A stretch of DNA of 64,000 nucleotides from NCBI RefSeq assembly GCF_963678975.1, contig NC_089274.1, positions 856,001 to 920,000 of the forward strand, in the 5' to 3' direction. The notes below the pieces were generated by a model, which had not been told where the DNA came from, ran no database searches, and worked only from the letters and a program-made list of their open reading frames with translations. The stretch is from Dysidea avara. Taxonomy: Eukaryota > Porifera > Demospongiae > Dictyoceratida > Dysideidae. Shown here piece by piece: positions 36,791 to 48,745 of the stretch (its first letter is position 1; each line of letters starts with the position of its first letter). The position numbers and the translations under genes were made by a program.

Positions 36791-39700
36791 CTAGTGGTCC
36801 GGCTTGCTGTTTGTACTGGATGACTTGAACTTGCTCACAATGTCTTCAACTGATTTCCCTTTAGTCTCCGGGACAAACAAAAGTGTAAACAACCAGAAGA
36901 AGCCACACAATCCAGCAAACACCAGTAGAGCATAAGGATACAAGGAATCCTGTAAAGTTCAATATCCGGACTAGTACATATACCATGTCCATTACCAGGA
37001 TTCCTTGGAATGTTAGACCAACCACAAAATTTGTTGACCAGTTTACTATCACTGCAACAGTAACCGCTGCAGGACGGGCATCTTGTAGGAATAACTCGGC
37101 AACCATAAACCATGGAATGCTACCTGTAAAGGGGATCATGTGAGCCATATGTAACCATGGTAACATTACCTGGTCCAATTCCAAAGAAGAATACAACTAG
37201 TAGAGCACTACACACTGACAACACACCTGGAGCAGTTAACTTGTTACTGTCTGAATAATAAGCTTCCTAGAGAGAATTACAAGGTGATAAGTTAGCAATT
37301 ATCCCCATCGTAAGCCTAGTTTTAGTAACTAAGCACAAGACTCTATTAAGGTATTTAATTAGAAGTGTGAAATATATATCGATCTTTTACATAGCTTCAG
37401 TTCAGCCCCACTTCTAAAATTTCAGCCAGATCACATTCTGTCCTCCACACCTTCACCATTTCCCTAAAGGTAGTACAGTTCACTTGTATATAAATTTCTC
37501 AAGTGAAAAGTTCATAATTCCTTTATGATTACAATTACCTACCTACCTACTAAGGCCGACCCATAAATGACCAACTTAGACTGGTTACACAGGTTGGTAA
37601 AACTCTCTAATACAGCAATCAGTGATGAGTGAACATGTCATTAAGACAAGCTCTACTGATATAGTTGATACTTCACAGGATCACTTGATACTGTACTGCA
37701 TAAATTAATTTGTAGAATTTTTATGTAATTATCATAATTCCATTTAATTTTCTCCAGAAAACTCATTACACAGTGCTACATATACGTGGCGATCATTAGT
37801 GTCAGTAAGCGTGACTAAAAGCTACTGACCAAGCAACTCAAGTATTTAGTTGTATGAAGGTAAGTTTTTGGTGAGTTCAAGGGTTGAAGTGACCATCCAG
37901 GCAAAGCCAGGCCAACCCTAACTCACCTAAAAACTCACCAAAAACGTACCTTCATACAGTCACAGTGGAAGACATCATTATGCTTAACAGGTAATAGTGT
38001 TAATGTTGGGTTAGGGTCAGGTTCAGCCTTGCTTTGTCTTCTAAAATATAGCATTCTGTGTGACTCACATTTATAAGGTAGAAAAAAAGATATGGAAGTA
38101 GCTGGCACTGGTAGTGGAATGGATAGCACAGTGGACATAACAGCTAAAGGTCGGGGATCTGCTTTACCACAATTTTGTATCTCCTATTTTCTACATTTTT
38201 TGTCTTTATTGGTGTCAGTAGCTTTAGATGATGCTTCGGTGTCGGCCATTTATTTATGAGTTTTGTAGTCATGCATTCTTAAGAGAATCATTCAAGATAT
38301 AGTCCAAATAATATACTGAGAAAATATGATTGTTCTATTAGGGTAATGAGTGGATAAAACTACACATGAAGTAGGTGCAACACTAAATTTTCTGTCAAAT
38401 CTTGTTGCAAAAAAATGGGATGACAACAGTGAGTGGGTGCTAGTTATAACCTTAAGTAATTGTAAAATGTCTATCAGAACAAACAGTGAGTAAAACTGTC
38501 CTCAGAATTACCACTAGAGCATCGATCTGTAGTGTAGTTGGGACACCCAACAACAATTAATACACCAGAGAACATTTCTCAGCAACAAAATTAATGTTTG
38601 TGCTAATCATCATAGGAAAACCATAGTGAGGATCACACTAGTGAGTATCATGTGATCACACCAGTGAGGATCACACTAGTGAATATCATGTGATCACACC
38701 AGTGAGGATCACACTAGTGAGTATCATGTGATCACACCAGTGAGGATCACACTAGTGAATACCATGTGATCACACTAGTGAGTATCATGTGATCACACCA
38801 GTGAGGATCACACTAGTGAATATCATGTGATCACACCAGTGAGGATCACACTAGTGAGTATCATGTGATCACACCAGTGAGGATCACACTAGTGAGTATC
38901 ATGTGATCACACCAGTGAGGACTAGATAGTTACCTGGAAACAGAAACAGATAGTAGTGAGGATGAAGGATATTGACATTCCTCCTAGTCCATACAACATC
39001 AATGTCTTACGACCTTGTCGTTCTATCAGGATCACCTGATGTGTCATGATGATGTCATCACTACCATAACTACCAGTCTCACCGATACTATGGTAACAGT
39101 AACCAGGACAACACCAACCAGAATGGTGGCCAGGTCAGGTTGCGTCACTCCAGCTGTGTCAAATATGTCAGTGCTGTAGTAGAAGATCTGACAAATAGAG
39201 AAAAGGTTAACACTGTCTGGTCTTGAGGTCACTATTTGTTGATGTGGTATCATGAGCCAGTGTGGCCATATCTTGTAACTACAAGTGAACCTGCCTCAAC
39301 AGCACAGTGGTGGAGAGCAGTACTCCAAAGTGAGGGGAGAGGGGGCAAAGTCATATGGAGTGGCTATGATTTAGGAATAATACTGTACTATACACTTAGA
39401 ATGCAAAGCATACTGGAGGAGGGGGCATGCATCCACCCACAGGAACTTTTGAAAATTTTGATGCTTTGATGATGAATCTGAGAGCATTTTCAGTGGTACA
39501 AGTGTACTGGAAATGGACTCTACATTATTAAGATACTGCACCAGAAGATAAAGGTCTTTGAAAATAGACTCATGCATTCAATCATGTAAACAGATACATG
39601 TAGGCAGATTTGAATACATTACTTAGCATAATTAACTTTTCCGCTGAATGTTAAATGACTGCTCTATTAGAGTATATTGATTGTGTGAATTCCCAGTACT

Positions 39701-42700
39701 GATTCAGGTAATATTCCATTACTGGCTAACCTGTGGTAAACTAAGAGTAAAATGAATTACAACGGTTGCTGTATTTCAGCTTTTGATCACAAGAATAAGT
39801 GAGGGGCACTGCACCTATACTCTTCAAAATGGAGGCCCTTCTCCCTCATATTTCACCACAATGACTCTTTAAAAAGGACAAAGGTTTTGTATTTTTCACC
39901 TCTGAAAGAGAAAATCCTTTTACTAAATAGCCAAAATTTTCAATCCAAGTGATGCAGAGATGACGTTGGGGACTCATGTAATGTATTGAAGCTCTTTGGA
40001 CAAGGGGCCATATTTATTAGTCTTCATCCACCCAATACTCAAAACAGTAATGTAAGGGAGAGGGGTGGGAATTTGAGTTTTGATGAACTAAGTACTGATT
40101 TAGATAGCACACACAACTCAGATTTGTTTTTGTAATTGTAAGGAATTATTCTAGTCAGTTGTTGTAGCATTCAAATTATAGTTAGCTAACAATACACTTA
40201 ATCATAAAATTGTTGCTATTATTGTTTTTATTACATATAGTGGGTTATCCGAACAAGCAGTGATGACTGTTCTATTAGAGTAGTTGAACACTGCTCTGTA
40301 TAATAAATATAATAGTCTTCATTTAACTACTTTACTTATTTGAGCACTTTATGATTGAACTGGAGGCCCTGGAATTAGCCATACAAGAACTAGTTTAGTT
40401 TTACGAATTTCTTTAGTCAAGAGTACATGATAACAGCCTCCCTCCTCTATTCTTTGTGTTGCTATTTATTTTCATTATTAAACTCTGGCTTCAGATATAG
40501 TCACAGGTGCACACTTTCAGATACCTCAGCTTGTAAAGTGATACCTGAGGCTAAAATGAACAAAATCTGTTTACATAAAGATCAAATTGCAACATACTAT
40601 AAAATTGGTACATTGTATGTCAGAGCACTGTCTAGTATGAAATGTGAAGGCATGTAATGGTTTAGAATGTTTTGCTACATCGATGCCTATTGTTGCAAAA
40701 TGATTACAATGCTCTCAATTGGTCTAATTTGAGGCTTTTAGACCCCATACTAGCAATATATTTAGATATCTGTCTACCCACCTCCTTTATGAAGGAAATC
40801 TATGTTATACCAAAAACTTTAGACTATGAAATGTACCTACAAACCAGGTTAACACCTCTTCAATAGCTTGTATTTTGACATACCTGTGGACAGTGTAGTA
40901 TGAATTTTTTCGACCTACCAACCGACCCATTTTTCTTGTAACAAGGTCCAGCAACTTTTCAAATAGGTATGGCCTTACTCTGTCAAGACACTAATCACAT
41001 GGAAATTATAAGCAAAGTGGCTGTTGTGATGAAGGAAAGTGGTCTAGCCATGTAAGATACAGCCTAAAGATAAGCAGACCAGTACACATCAACAAATAGT
41101 GACCCAGTGTTCCACATACTCCATTAATGCCACTAAGCTGTTGTGACATGTGAAGACCTATACTGATCAATAATGGCCACCTCATCCATGGCTCTCGGAT
41201 CAAATCCAGCAGTCCTAGTCGAGGACGTGATTGCAGCTCTGATAGTTCCGCCTGTTGTGTAGAGCCACATCTAATATTAGCTACTGGAGGTGTGGCTGGA
41301 CACACCCACCTTCATTTCCTCTAGCTCATGTGACACATCATCAGTGTTTCTCAAATGCTTTAGAGCTGTATGGATGTAGTAATACTATTAATAGATACAA
41401 TTATAACTTTACATACAATTACTAATGGAAATGTACATTTGTACTTTTTTGTATGCAAACTTTTGATGATGCTAGGGCCTATCTATCTACTCAATATAGG
41501 AAAGACAAATTAGTGTGCGAAACATTAGCATGCAAAGCAAGCCAACTAAGGGGGTCTGGGGGCATGCTCTGCAAGGAAATTAGACCAGTGATTTCAGCAG
41601 CTTATCATGATTGTTAATAATTTAAAGCTCTATTAGGATGATTGCTGTACTCAGTAGGGTATCTCAATCTTGAGTTTAATGGCTTTCTGCTAACTACAAA
41701 AATTTTTAACATTATACCCTCTGAAAACTGAATGTGAAGTAGCTACCATTGCTCATATTTGCCTGACTGCTATATTAGGGTGACTGTTCTATTATCTAGA
41801 TCTGATATTTATTATAGCTCACAATTATTGATGCCCGGGCCTGGACGCACGTTCATCTGATATATGAAAGTATACCATGTTTGAGTTTAACTCATTAATG
41901 TCACTAAGGGTTTGGGCCTGTGTTACACAAATAGTGAATACACACAAACTACTGATAGATCACTGAGATATGATACACTTACTCTCTATAGCTCTGGCCT
42001 CGTCTTGTCGCAAGATATATTGGAAACGAGGACTCCTAGGACACCATGGCAATGTCACTAATTGATACACTGACAACACCAGAGTAAGGGCTAACAATAT
42101 TCTCCAATAAATGCCTTCCTGGCCAAGCACCTATAAGAGATTGGACATGTTCACAGACAGACAGACAGAAAGGCACATCACCTTGGAAATGCCGAGTACC
42201 TGAGACACCAATAGTGCTATGGTGATTGCCAGTTGATGTAACACGCCCACTTTACCACGGATACTAATTGGTGCTAATTCAGTGATGTACATTGGAGCCA
42301 CTACAGTATTTACTCCACAATTAATACCCACCACGAACCGACCAGCTATCAACATGTAAGGATGAACAGCAAAGAACTCCAGTAGTGCTCCAATCCATAT
42401 GATGACATTGTTTGCTAGCATGGTGTATTTTCTACAGAATAGAGGAGGGGCTCATTAGTCATGTGACCATGTGGAATGAAAGTATAATCTACTTTACACT
42501 GCATGATTACAAAAATAAGTGATTCTCATGCAAAAACAGCTTGGCTGTACAGCATAATGAATGCATTGTCCTAATGTAGATCTTACAGGTCATGTGAACT
42601 GCCATGACCTCTTTAATATGTTTTGTTGAGCTTGTATAGTAATGATGATGTATAGCAAAGATGTTTCATTGTATGCTAGAACATGCATATTATAAAAGGG

Positions 42701-43366
42701 TAAAATTACAACAACAAAAAATCTGCTGCACACTGTATCAGTGTATGTACACAACATAAAAATTATACCTGCCAAGAAACGGGATGTCTGCAAGGAAGCC
42801 GCCTAATAGAGCTCCCACCATTCCACCAACTGCAAATATTGCTACAGCAATACTGTTCTCAGTACCGGAGAACTTGGTATGCTTCCCAAATACTATGCTC
42901 TGATTGGCTTGTTCAAACGAATCCCTGATAGCCTGCAGAGTACTGTGGTGTCAACCAATACTTGTACATGTACAGTGGAATCTTTCTAAGATAGCCACCT
43001 TTGGGTATTTTTGACAGGTGTATTTATAAACTACTAATGAGACGTGTATTAAAGAGGTTGCCCTAATTCCAGGAGTGTCTATAAGAAAGGTTCCACTGTA
43101 TCATGTACTCACATCTTGGGGACTGTTATACACTCCGGTATTGTAGCCGAACTGTGCACTAGACCCCAGCACCGCGGATGATACAGCCAACACTAATATT
43201 GGAGTCCATCCCTGCGACGGCTACGCCTCACACACATTAACGCTTCATATGGACTACTCACCGGGGTCGCTGTACTCGTCGTGTTTACCAATGGCTCGTG
43301 TTCTTGCCCCGCTAGAGTATGTAACGGACTACTTGGAGGATTGTCTTCTTGTCGGTCCTGCATCAT
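36791..43366 (-). CDS. Sugar transporter, SLC2/GLUT family
   Basis: Facilitative hexose carrier of the major facilitator superfamily, expected in the plasma membrane with 12 helices. Twelve minus-strand exons join in frame to 514 aa: 43262-43366, 43113-43211, 42769-42932, 42182-42431, 41983-42130, 41310-41365, 41120-41251, 39083-39187, 38934-39035, 37170-37266, 36996-37123 and 36791-36949. Hallmarks in order are: helix 1 with [36 protein letters not shown] after helix 2; [25 protein letters not shown] in helices 4-5; QQLSGING in helix 7; ERQGRKTL between helices 8 and 9; [16 protein letters not shown] in helix 10; and [13 protein letters not shown] at the end. The GLUT signatures and QLS-type helix 7 motif (QQLSGIN) favour class I-like carriers, but the substrate cannot be read. 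Two adjacent ATGs start the frame; the first is used. Confidence 0.92.
37855..37962. repeat. Small hairpin in transporter intron
   Basis: GTATGAAGGTAAGTTTTTGG and its complement CCAAAAACGTACCTTCATAC close a ~100-bp inverted repeat whose arms also share GTGAGTT / AACTCAC. Confidence 0.75.
38628..38920. repeat. 38-bp tandem repeat, about eight copies
   Basis: The unit alternates GATCACACCAGTGAG and GATCACACTAGTGA(G/A)TATCATGT. One copy is shortened. The array lies in the transporter intron directly after the exon ending at 38934, about 14 bp from its splice donor. Confidence 0.9.
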
Positions 43367-43380
43367 GGATAATCCAATTA

Positions 43381-43450
43381 GTCACGTGGTAACTTATTAG
43401 TTATTGTGCAATCTGATTGAAATAGTAAATCGATTGTGGGCGCGAGTTAT
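43381..43450. promoter_or_regulatory. Shared promoter-like module, copy A (transporter gene)
   Basis: Starts 15 bp upstream of the transporter ATG. It contains CACGTG (43383-43388), ATTGTGCAAT (43403-43412, C/EBP-type) and ATCGATTGTGGG (43429-43440) followed by CGCGAGTTAT. The same order and spacing recur at 48677-48740. Confidence 0.7.
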
Positions 43451-45189
43451 AGCAATGAATTCTGTTTCATGCTCCCACTCCCTGCAGTTTGGTCAGTAGT
43501 CTGCAGGGCTTTCTTCTTAAGGCCCCTGTCCTGGGGTTTTGCTGTGTGTATGCTGGCGGCCCATGCGGTGTTTTTTGTAGGCTCTGTAGGTTTAGCTGCT
43601 TTTTGTCTTTTATACATTAAATTAGGTTTAACTTCTAGCTAGAGATCGGGGAGGATGGGAGTGCCATTAGAGCCGGAATTTTTTTTAAAAAGTTATAGCA
43701 ATGACGTCATACATCGTAGTAGCCTTGAGAATGCAGGCTCGTACCCAGGGGCCTATTTTTAAACTGGAATTTTATTTAAACTGGAATTTTATTTTGCTGT
43801 AAAACGATCTTTTGAACTATAATCTGTGTTCTAGCATTCATTACACGCCTTCCATGGCTTCTACCAGCTGAACTGCATGTGGCTTCCAGGTATTAACCAT
43901 AGCGTTTCGAGGTTGTCTGTGTACATAGAAACCAACGGCTTTAATGATGTATGAATACAGACAGTGGTTTTCTCTCAGGCTTCTATTATTGCAGTATCTT
44001 AATAAGGTCATCCCTCGGGCCATCCATGACCATACTGCACTGAGAGCTTTTTCGATTAATTCCAATCATATATAATTTGTTAAATATTTTCTGATAAGAA
44101 CCCAGAATAGCAATGATGAACACCAGGACACTGTGACTGACTGTTAACTATAACAACAACTATAACAACAACTATAACAACAAGTAAGCCTGGCTTTTTG
44201 CATTCAGTGATATGAATTCTAAAGTGTCAAGTGTGTGAGTCTGTCAGTTGTTTTCATATTAACCTTATTGTGGTTATCATCCGGCCATGTTTGAACAATG
44301 GTGACTCATAAGGTTTAGCTTATAGCTCAAATGAATGACCCTGAGCAGTCTTAGAAATGATGGAGTGTACATGCACTATACAGCCGCATTAGTGTGCAAT
44401 GGGCTCATGTTGAGAGGAATGTGTGTCAACACAACGGATATGTGAGAAGTTTATTTAATCAGTGCATGCATTTCTGCATTTAAGTAATTTGAGGCTATTC
44501 TCAGAACATTGAATATTAAACCTTTCTCAGCATCTGGGATCACCTACCACTTCAATTTAGAACCCTCCTTTTGAAATTCTTGTTAACACCCTTGTTAGCA
44601 AAAAAATCCCACAATTAAAACTTTTGGTAGTCACTATTTACTATATTATCTATCATTCACACTGTATTCAGAAGTATAGAAAGCCAATGCAATAGGCAAA
44701 TAGAAGACAACAGTTATAAAAGTACTTTACAGTTATACTGTACACTGTAAAGAAAGTGAGGCAGAATTTTTTGTGCCAAGATTGAGATACTCTAATAAAA
44801 GAGTCACAATTCTAGTGTCATCAATTTATAATTTTTACAAATTATAACAAATTAACAATACTAGCTTTGATTTAGTACACTTCACCATTACAGGTTTATC
44901 TCAGATATCATAACTAAATGCTACCAAAAATGCTCCCAAATTCAAACCTAGGAGCTAGGTCTAATTTTTAAAATTTTTCTTCAATCTACAGTCTTTAAAA
45001 CTGTATGTCCATCATTCATCCATCTATACCAAACAAAGTTATGCTAATGAATATAACTAGAGTCCTCTTAGTGGAATAAACACTGTTGTACACTAAAACT
45101 TCTTGCAATTCCCCCCCCAACAGTGTCTCCTAGATCCACCTATGTATGCTATTTATAAGTACATTTTGCAACTTACACAAGTACACGAA

Positions 45190-46250
45190 AAAATTTTGAA
45201 TTTTCAACTAGAGTAGGGACCATAGCACATCGATGAAAAGTACTGAAACAAGTTGGAGTAGTCCATGATATTAAATCACAGTAAAACAATAAGAAGCCCT
45301 ACCGTGCTCAAGATACCATAATGGAAATGCACAGTAGGGATATAACACTTCTTATTGTTTTACTGTGATTAATATCATGGACTACTCCAACTTGTTTCAG
45401 TACTTTTCATCGATGTGCTATGGTCCCTACTCTAGTTGAAAATTCCAAAAAAAAAAAAATGTACTTGTTTGTTAACTTTTTTGTAAATAATTTTATTATA
45501 ACTGGTGAACCCATGCATGCTGCATCTGAAATGCCGCCACGCACCCCAGCTATTATGGGCTATATCAATTATCGTCTGAAAAGTGAAGTATCCGTTACAT
45601 TTCATTGTCAGTTATGTTCAACCCATTACACAGTATTTCGAATCAAGAACTTTTCCAGAAGCACCTCTACAATCTACGCATACCAAAAGAAATGGTGCCG
45701 CACCCCAATTTTATTAATTATTGTCTGAAAAGTGAAGTATCCATTACACTTCGCTTCCGGCTATGTTCAACCCGTTACACAGCAATACGAATCAAGAACT
45801 GTTTGAAAAGCACCTCTGCAATCTATGAAAAATACAGACGATTTTCGTTTTGAAGGGAAACCATCATGTGCTTGTGCCAAATCGACACCTTTCCCTGTCA
45901 GCAAAGATGAATGGGACACAGAGGAGGACACTGGTAAGTCCATGAAGAATGCATTGTACGTACTGCGGTATGCCAAAAGGCACCTGTTGGGCCGAAGCGA
46001 CATCAAATAGTGAAAAAATCAAGCCCGTAGCCTTAGCCGTTATTGAGTTACGTTAGTCTGAAGGCATCAGTCAGTTACTTACTTACTTACTCAAGAAAAT
46101 TCTGTTGAATAAATTTTTTTTTAAAATTCCATAGCAACTTGTTGAAAGCGTTTTGGGTCGATCTGAAAGCTTGTTTAAGCTTACTTTTACCTCACCAATA
46201 CTGCCTCATCATCGTTAGGGAAAATTGAGGCTGGTTTTTGGGTGATATTA
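45190..46250. mobile_element. Composite repeat: hairpin plus body, copy 1
   Basis: A near-perfect inverted repeat has arms about 45197-45301 and 45340-45447 (TTTTCAACTAGAGTAGGGAC ... GTCCCTACTCTAGTTGAAAA). It is followed by a body with TTCACCAG-type sequence, GCCAAATCGACACCTTTC and CATGAAGAATGCATTGTACG. The same hairpin and body, inverted as a whole, occupy 63340-64000, so this is one element family and not two unrelated repeats. Confidence 0.75.
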
Positions 46251-47039
46251 TTTTGTGGGCCATGCCTACTCCTTTGTGGTCCCTGCTATATAGTTACTAC
46301 TGTACTGTATGATAAAAGGTAGAAAGACAAGGAAGTAAGTGTATTACAAATTCTGTTGAATTGCTGTATTTCACAGGTCAATTGTGTTTCCTGAATACAC
46401 TGTAACTATCAATGTAAGTATTAAAGTGAAGGAATCAAAGTGACTTCACCCCCATCAAAGCATTGGAAAATTAAAATGAATGCCTAATGTGTCACTGTAA
46501 ACATGTACCCCTCCATAGCTATGGTTTATACACTTCTTGTAACACCTTAGTGCTCCTTGTGTAACGCCGTGATAGTGTTATCACAGCACCCTCACAGCAC
46601 CCTCACAGCAAACACCTTGGGTGTGAATTTAAACATTACCATGGACACCCATAAAGTGTTATGATTACTCCTGAATTTTAACAGTGTAGTAGCTACATTT
46701 GACTCAGCAGTAGAATTATAGGAGAAATGGAAAAACAAAGCTAATTTATAAAGTTAGTGCCAGCATCTTTATAAGAAAAGAGTGTAAGACATGAAGACCT
46801 TTGAACAGATTAACTATTGCATGTGCAGATGATGATTGTACAACTGTGCATTCAGGAAGGGAACCAGAAACAAATAATTAAATTTTCATGGCCTTATCTA
46901 ACACAATAAATCATAAATTATAGTAGCTCATAATATGTCATGCACTCAGTGCAGATCTTCACACAAGCCATAATATTATTGTTATTAAATTTAGCAACTG
47001 ACCTAATTAGCTAATTGTTATAATATACAGTATAGCTAC

Positions 47040-47420
47040 TGTGTGATACTACAACTGACTGGTAGAATCATCATCATACCCACCCACTACTATCATCATT
47101 AATTTCATGTGTGGCTAACAGCAATTGCACTACTCTTAGATGACACCTGTCAACATTTCTGTGTTGTATTCTCACACTCGAGAACTAACTGTGAAATCAC
47201 CATCCTATAGTCCCTTCAGGATAGTCATGGCAAATATCTTGTGTGGCATTATAAGGTGGTCATCCCATGCACTTGTTTGTACTGGACTGCTATTCCAAAA
47301 TGCGTAACCGGCCCAATTGCTGCATTAAACACCACTAGCTGATGGTACAGAAGCTCCCTCTTGTCCACTAAGCAAGTCAGATATAGGGAATTCTTCATGT
47401 CCAATTGTAGCTACGTCTAT
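47040..47420 (-). pseudogene. Kelch-repeat gene relic
   Basis: Minus-strand sequence resembles the kelch pseudogene at 58915-59790, for example AACTCTTCATGTC-type and 'gtggctaacagcaattgcac' against 'gtggctaacggcaacagcaac', and a GTGTTTAATGCAGC stretch against GTGTTTAATGGAGC. Frames are broken throughout. Confidence 0.4.
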
Positions 47421-47739
47421 GCTATTCAACAATTAACATACACGCTACGTGACTGCATGGCTAAGTGAACATTGTATAATTATGTTGAACTCAACTTGAA
47501 CTGCATCAGCACAAAATTTTAAGGCTTGTAGTTTTCACGGTTGAACAAAAGATTTTCACAGTCAATAGTTATTATTAAGGACACTTGTTCTTCTTCATGC
47601 AAGTATCCTATAGTTGAAGGGATGAAAACAAGTCAAACAAATTCCATGCATGTGAACTCTTAAATGGACTTTGCAGATTTACAGTTTGCATGCTTATTTT
47701 TGTATGTAATCTGGTTTGATCGTACAGCATATATTGTAG

Positions 47740-47781
47740 CAAGAGTTCATAATATATATAATAATATATTATGATCTCTTG
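47740..47781. repeat. 42-bp AT-rich hairpin, copy 2
   Basis: CAAGAGTTCATAATATATA with its inverted partner ATATTATGATCTCTTG. It matches the hairpin at 13996-14037 including the flanking gtac/gtag-like bases. Confidence 0.65.
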
Positions 47782-48676
47782 ATTGTAGCTAATAGCTACA
47801 TATTTTGGATATCGGTATATTTTAAGTTTGGTAAGGCAGAAACTCCATGCTACATGCAGCTCTGCATTATTTTTGAGACCACATATTGTTGACTAGCTGT
47901 ATAGTTCCTTGGGTATAGCTACAGCAGCTGTGGGTTGTGTAAAGTCAGCACACCTGGTAAATCTTTTGAATAATTGACCTGATGAATGCAGCAGTTGAAG
48001 ATACAGAAGATCTGGTATGCACATAATTAATGTCTGAAGAATGAGGCAACACTAGTGCAGTGAATTCTTTGAATCTTTGACAGGCCAAATTGTATATCAT
48101 CGTATGGTAGTGGACTAGGAAGACGGGTATTAGCTAGATGCCTAGATTGATAAATCTGTTGAACAATTTTGCATTTTGTAGTATAGCTATAATATTGTAG
48201 CCTAGCTCATACCTATATATTTTCAACTATATAATTATACAACTAGCGGCATGGCTTTTGACCGCAACTAGCTTTTGGTCACAGCTCCTTTTTAGCCTCT
48301 GGAAACTAGTTCTAGAGGAAAATTTGCAGAAGGCCACCATGTACACAAAAGGCATACAGCCTGCTAGCTATGTGCTCCCCAACACAAAGTACATGAACAC
48401 ACATATAGCTAGTATGAGTACAATTCAGATAACATATACAAGAAAACTAAGAAGTGCAGAGTGAAATGCAGGAGGATTAGAAAAATGAAGAATCTAGATT
48501 AAGCAAGTGTCATCATTTGCTGTGACTGTTCTATTAGAGTATATTTGATGACCGGCCGAGCCAAGCCTATAAATCCATCCAATAAATGAAAATAATTGCT
48601 CTCGCTCACTTTACTGGCGGTGCTTATCTCATTGGTTCATGTTCTAGATCTTACCCTGGTAGCCTTCTTGTGTTAT

Positions 48677-48740
48677 CGACACGTGGTATGGTTATTGCGC
48701 AATCTGTGAAGTTACCATATCGATTGTGGGTGCGAGTTAT
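48677..48740. promoter_or_regulatory. Shared promoter-like module, copy B (ZNF277 gene)
   Basis: Ends 5 bp before the ZNF277 ATG. CACGTG is at 48680-48685, the palindrome ATTGCGCAAT at 48694-48703 and ATCGATTGTGGG at 48719-48730, followed by TGCGAGTTAT. It matches copy A at 43381-43450 in order and spacing. Confidence 0.7.
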
Positions 48741-48745
48741 TGATC

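Larger units (their letters stand above)
43451..48676. other. 5.2-kb intergenic insert between two promoter copies
   Basis: No intact gene was found. It contains a 260-bp foldback plus dispersed-repeat body (45190-46250), copies of the GACTGYTCTATTAGAGTA motif (44784, 48524), a kelch relic (47040-47420) and a mini-hairpin (47740). A 74-codon minus-strand open frame (43841-44065) could not be assigned. Confidence 0.55.

Noticed and set aside
38110-38165. tRNA-like A box (TAGCACAGTGG) in a transporter intron
   Set aside because: There is no good B box at the right distance and no fold was found; at most a SINE trace.
43841-44065. 74-residue minus-strand frame (MELIEKALSAVWSWMARGMT)
   Set aside because: Composition is protein-like but there is no homology I recognise, no splice partners and no neighbours; left as an unassigned open frame.
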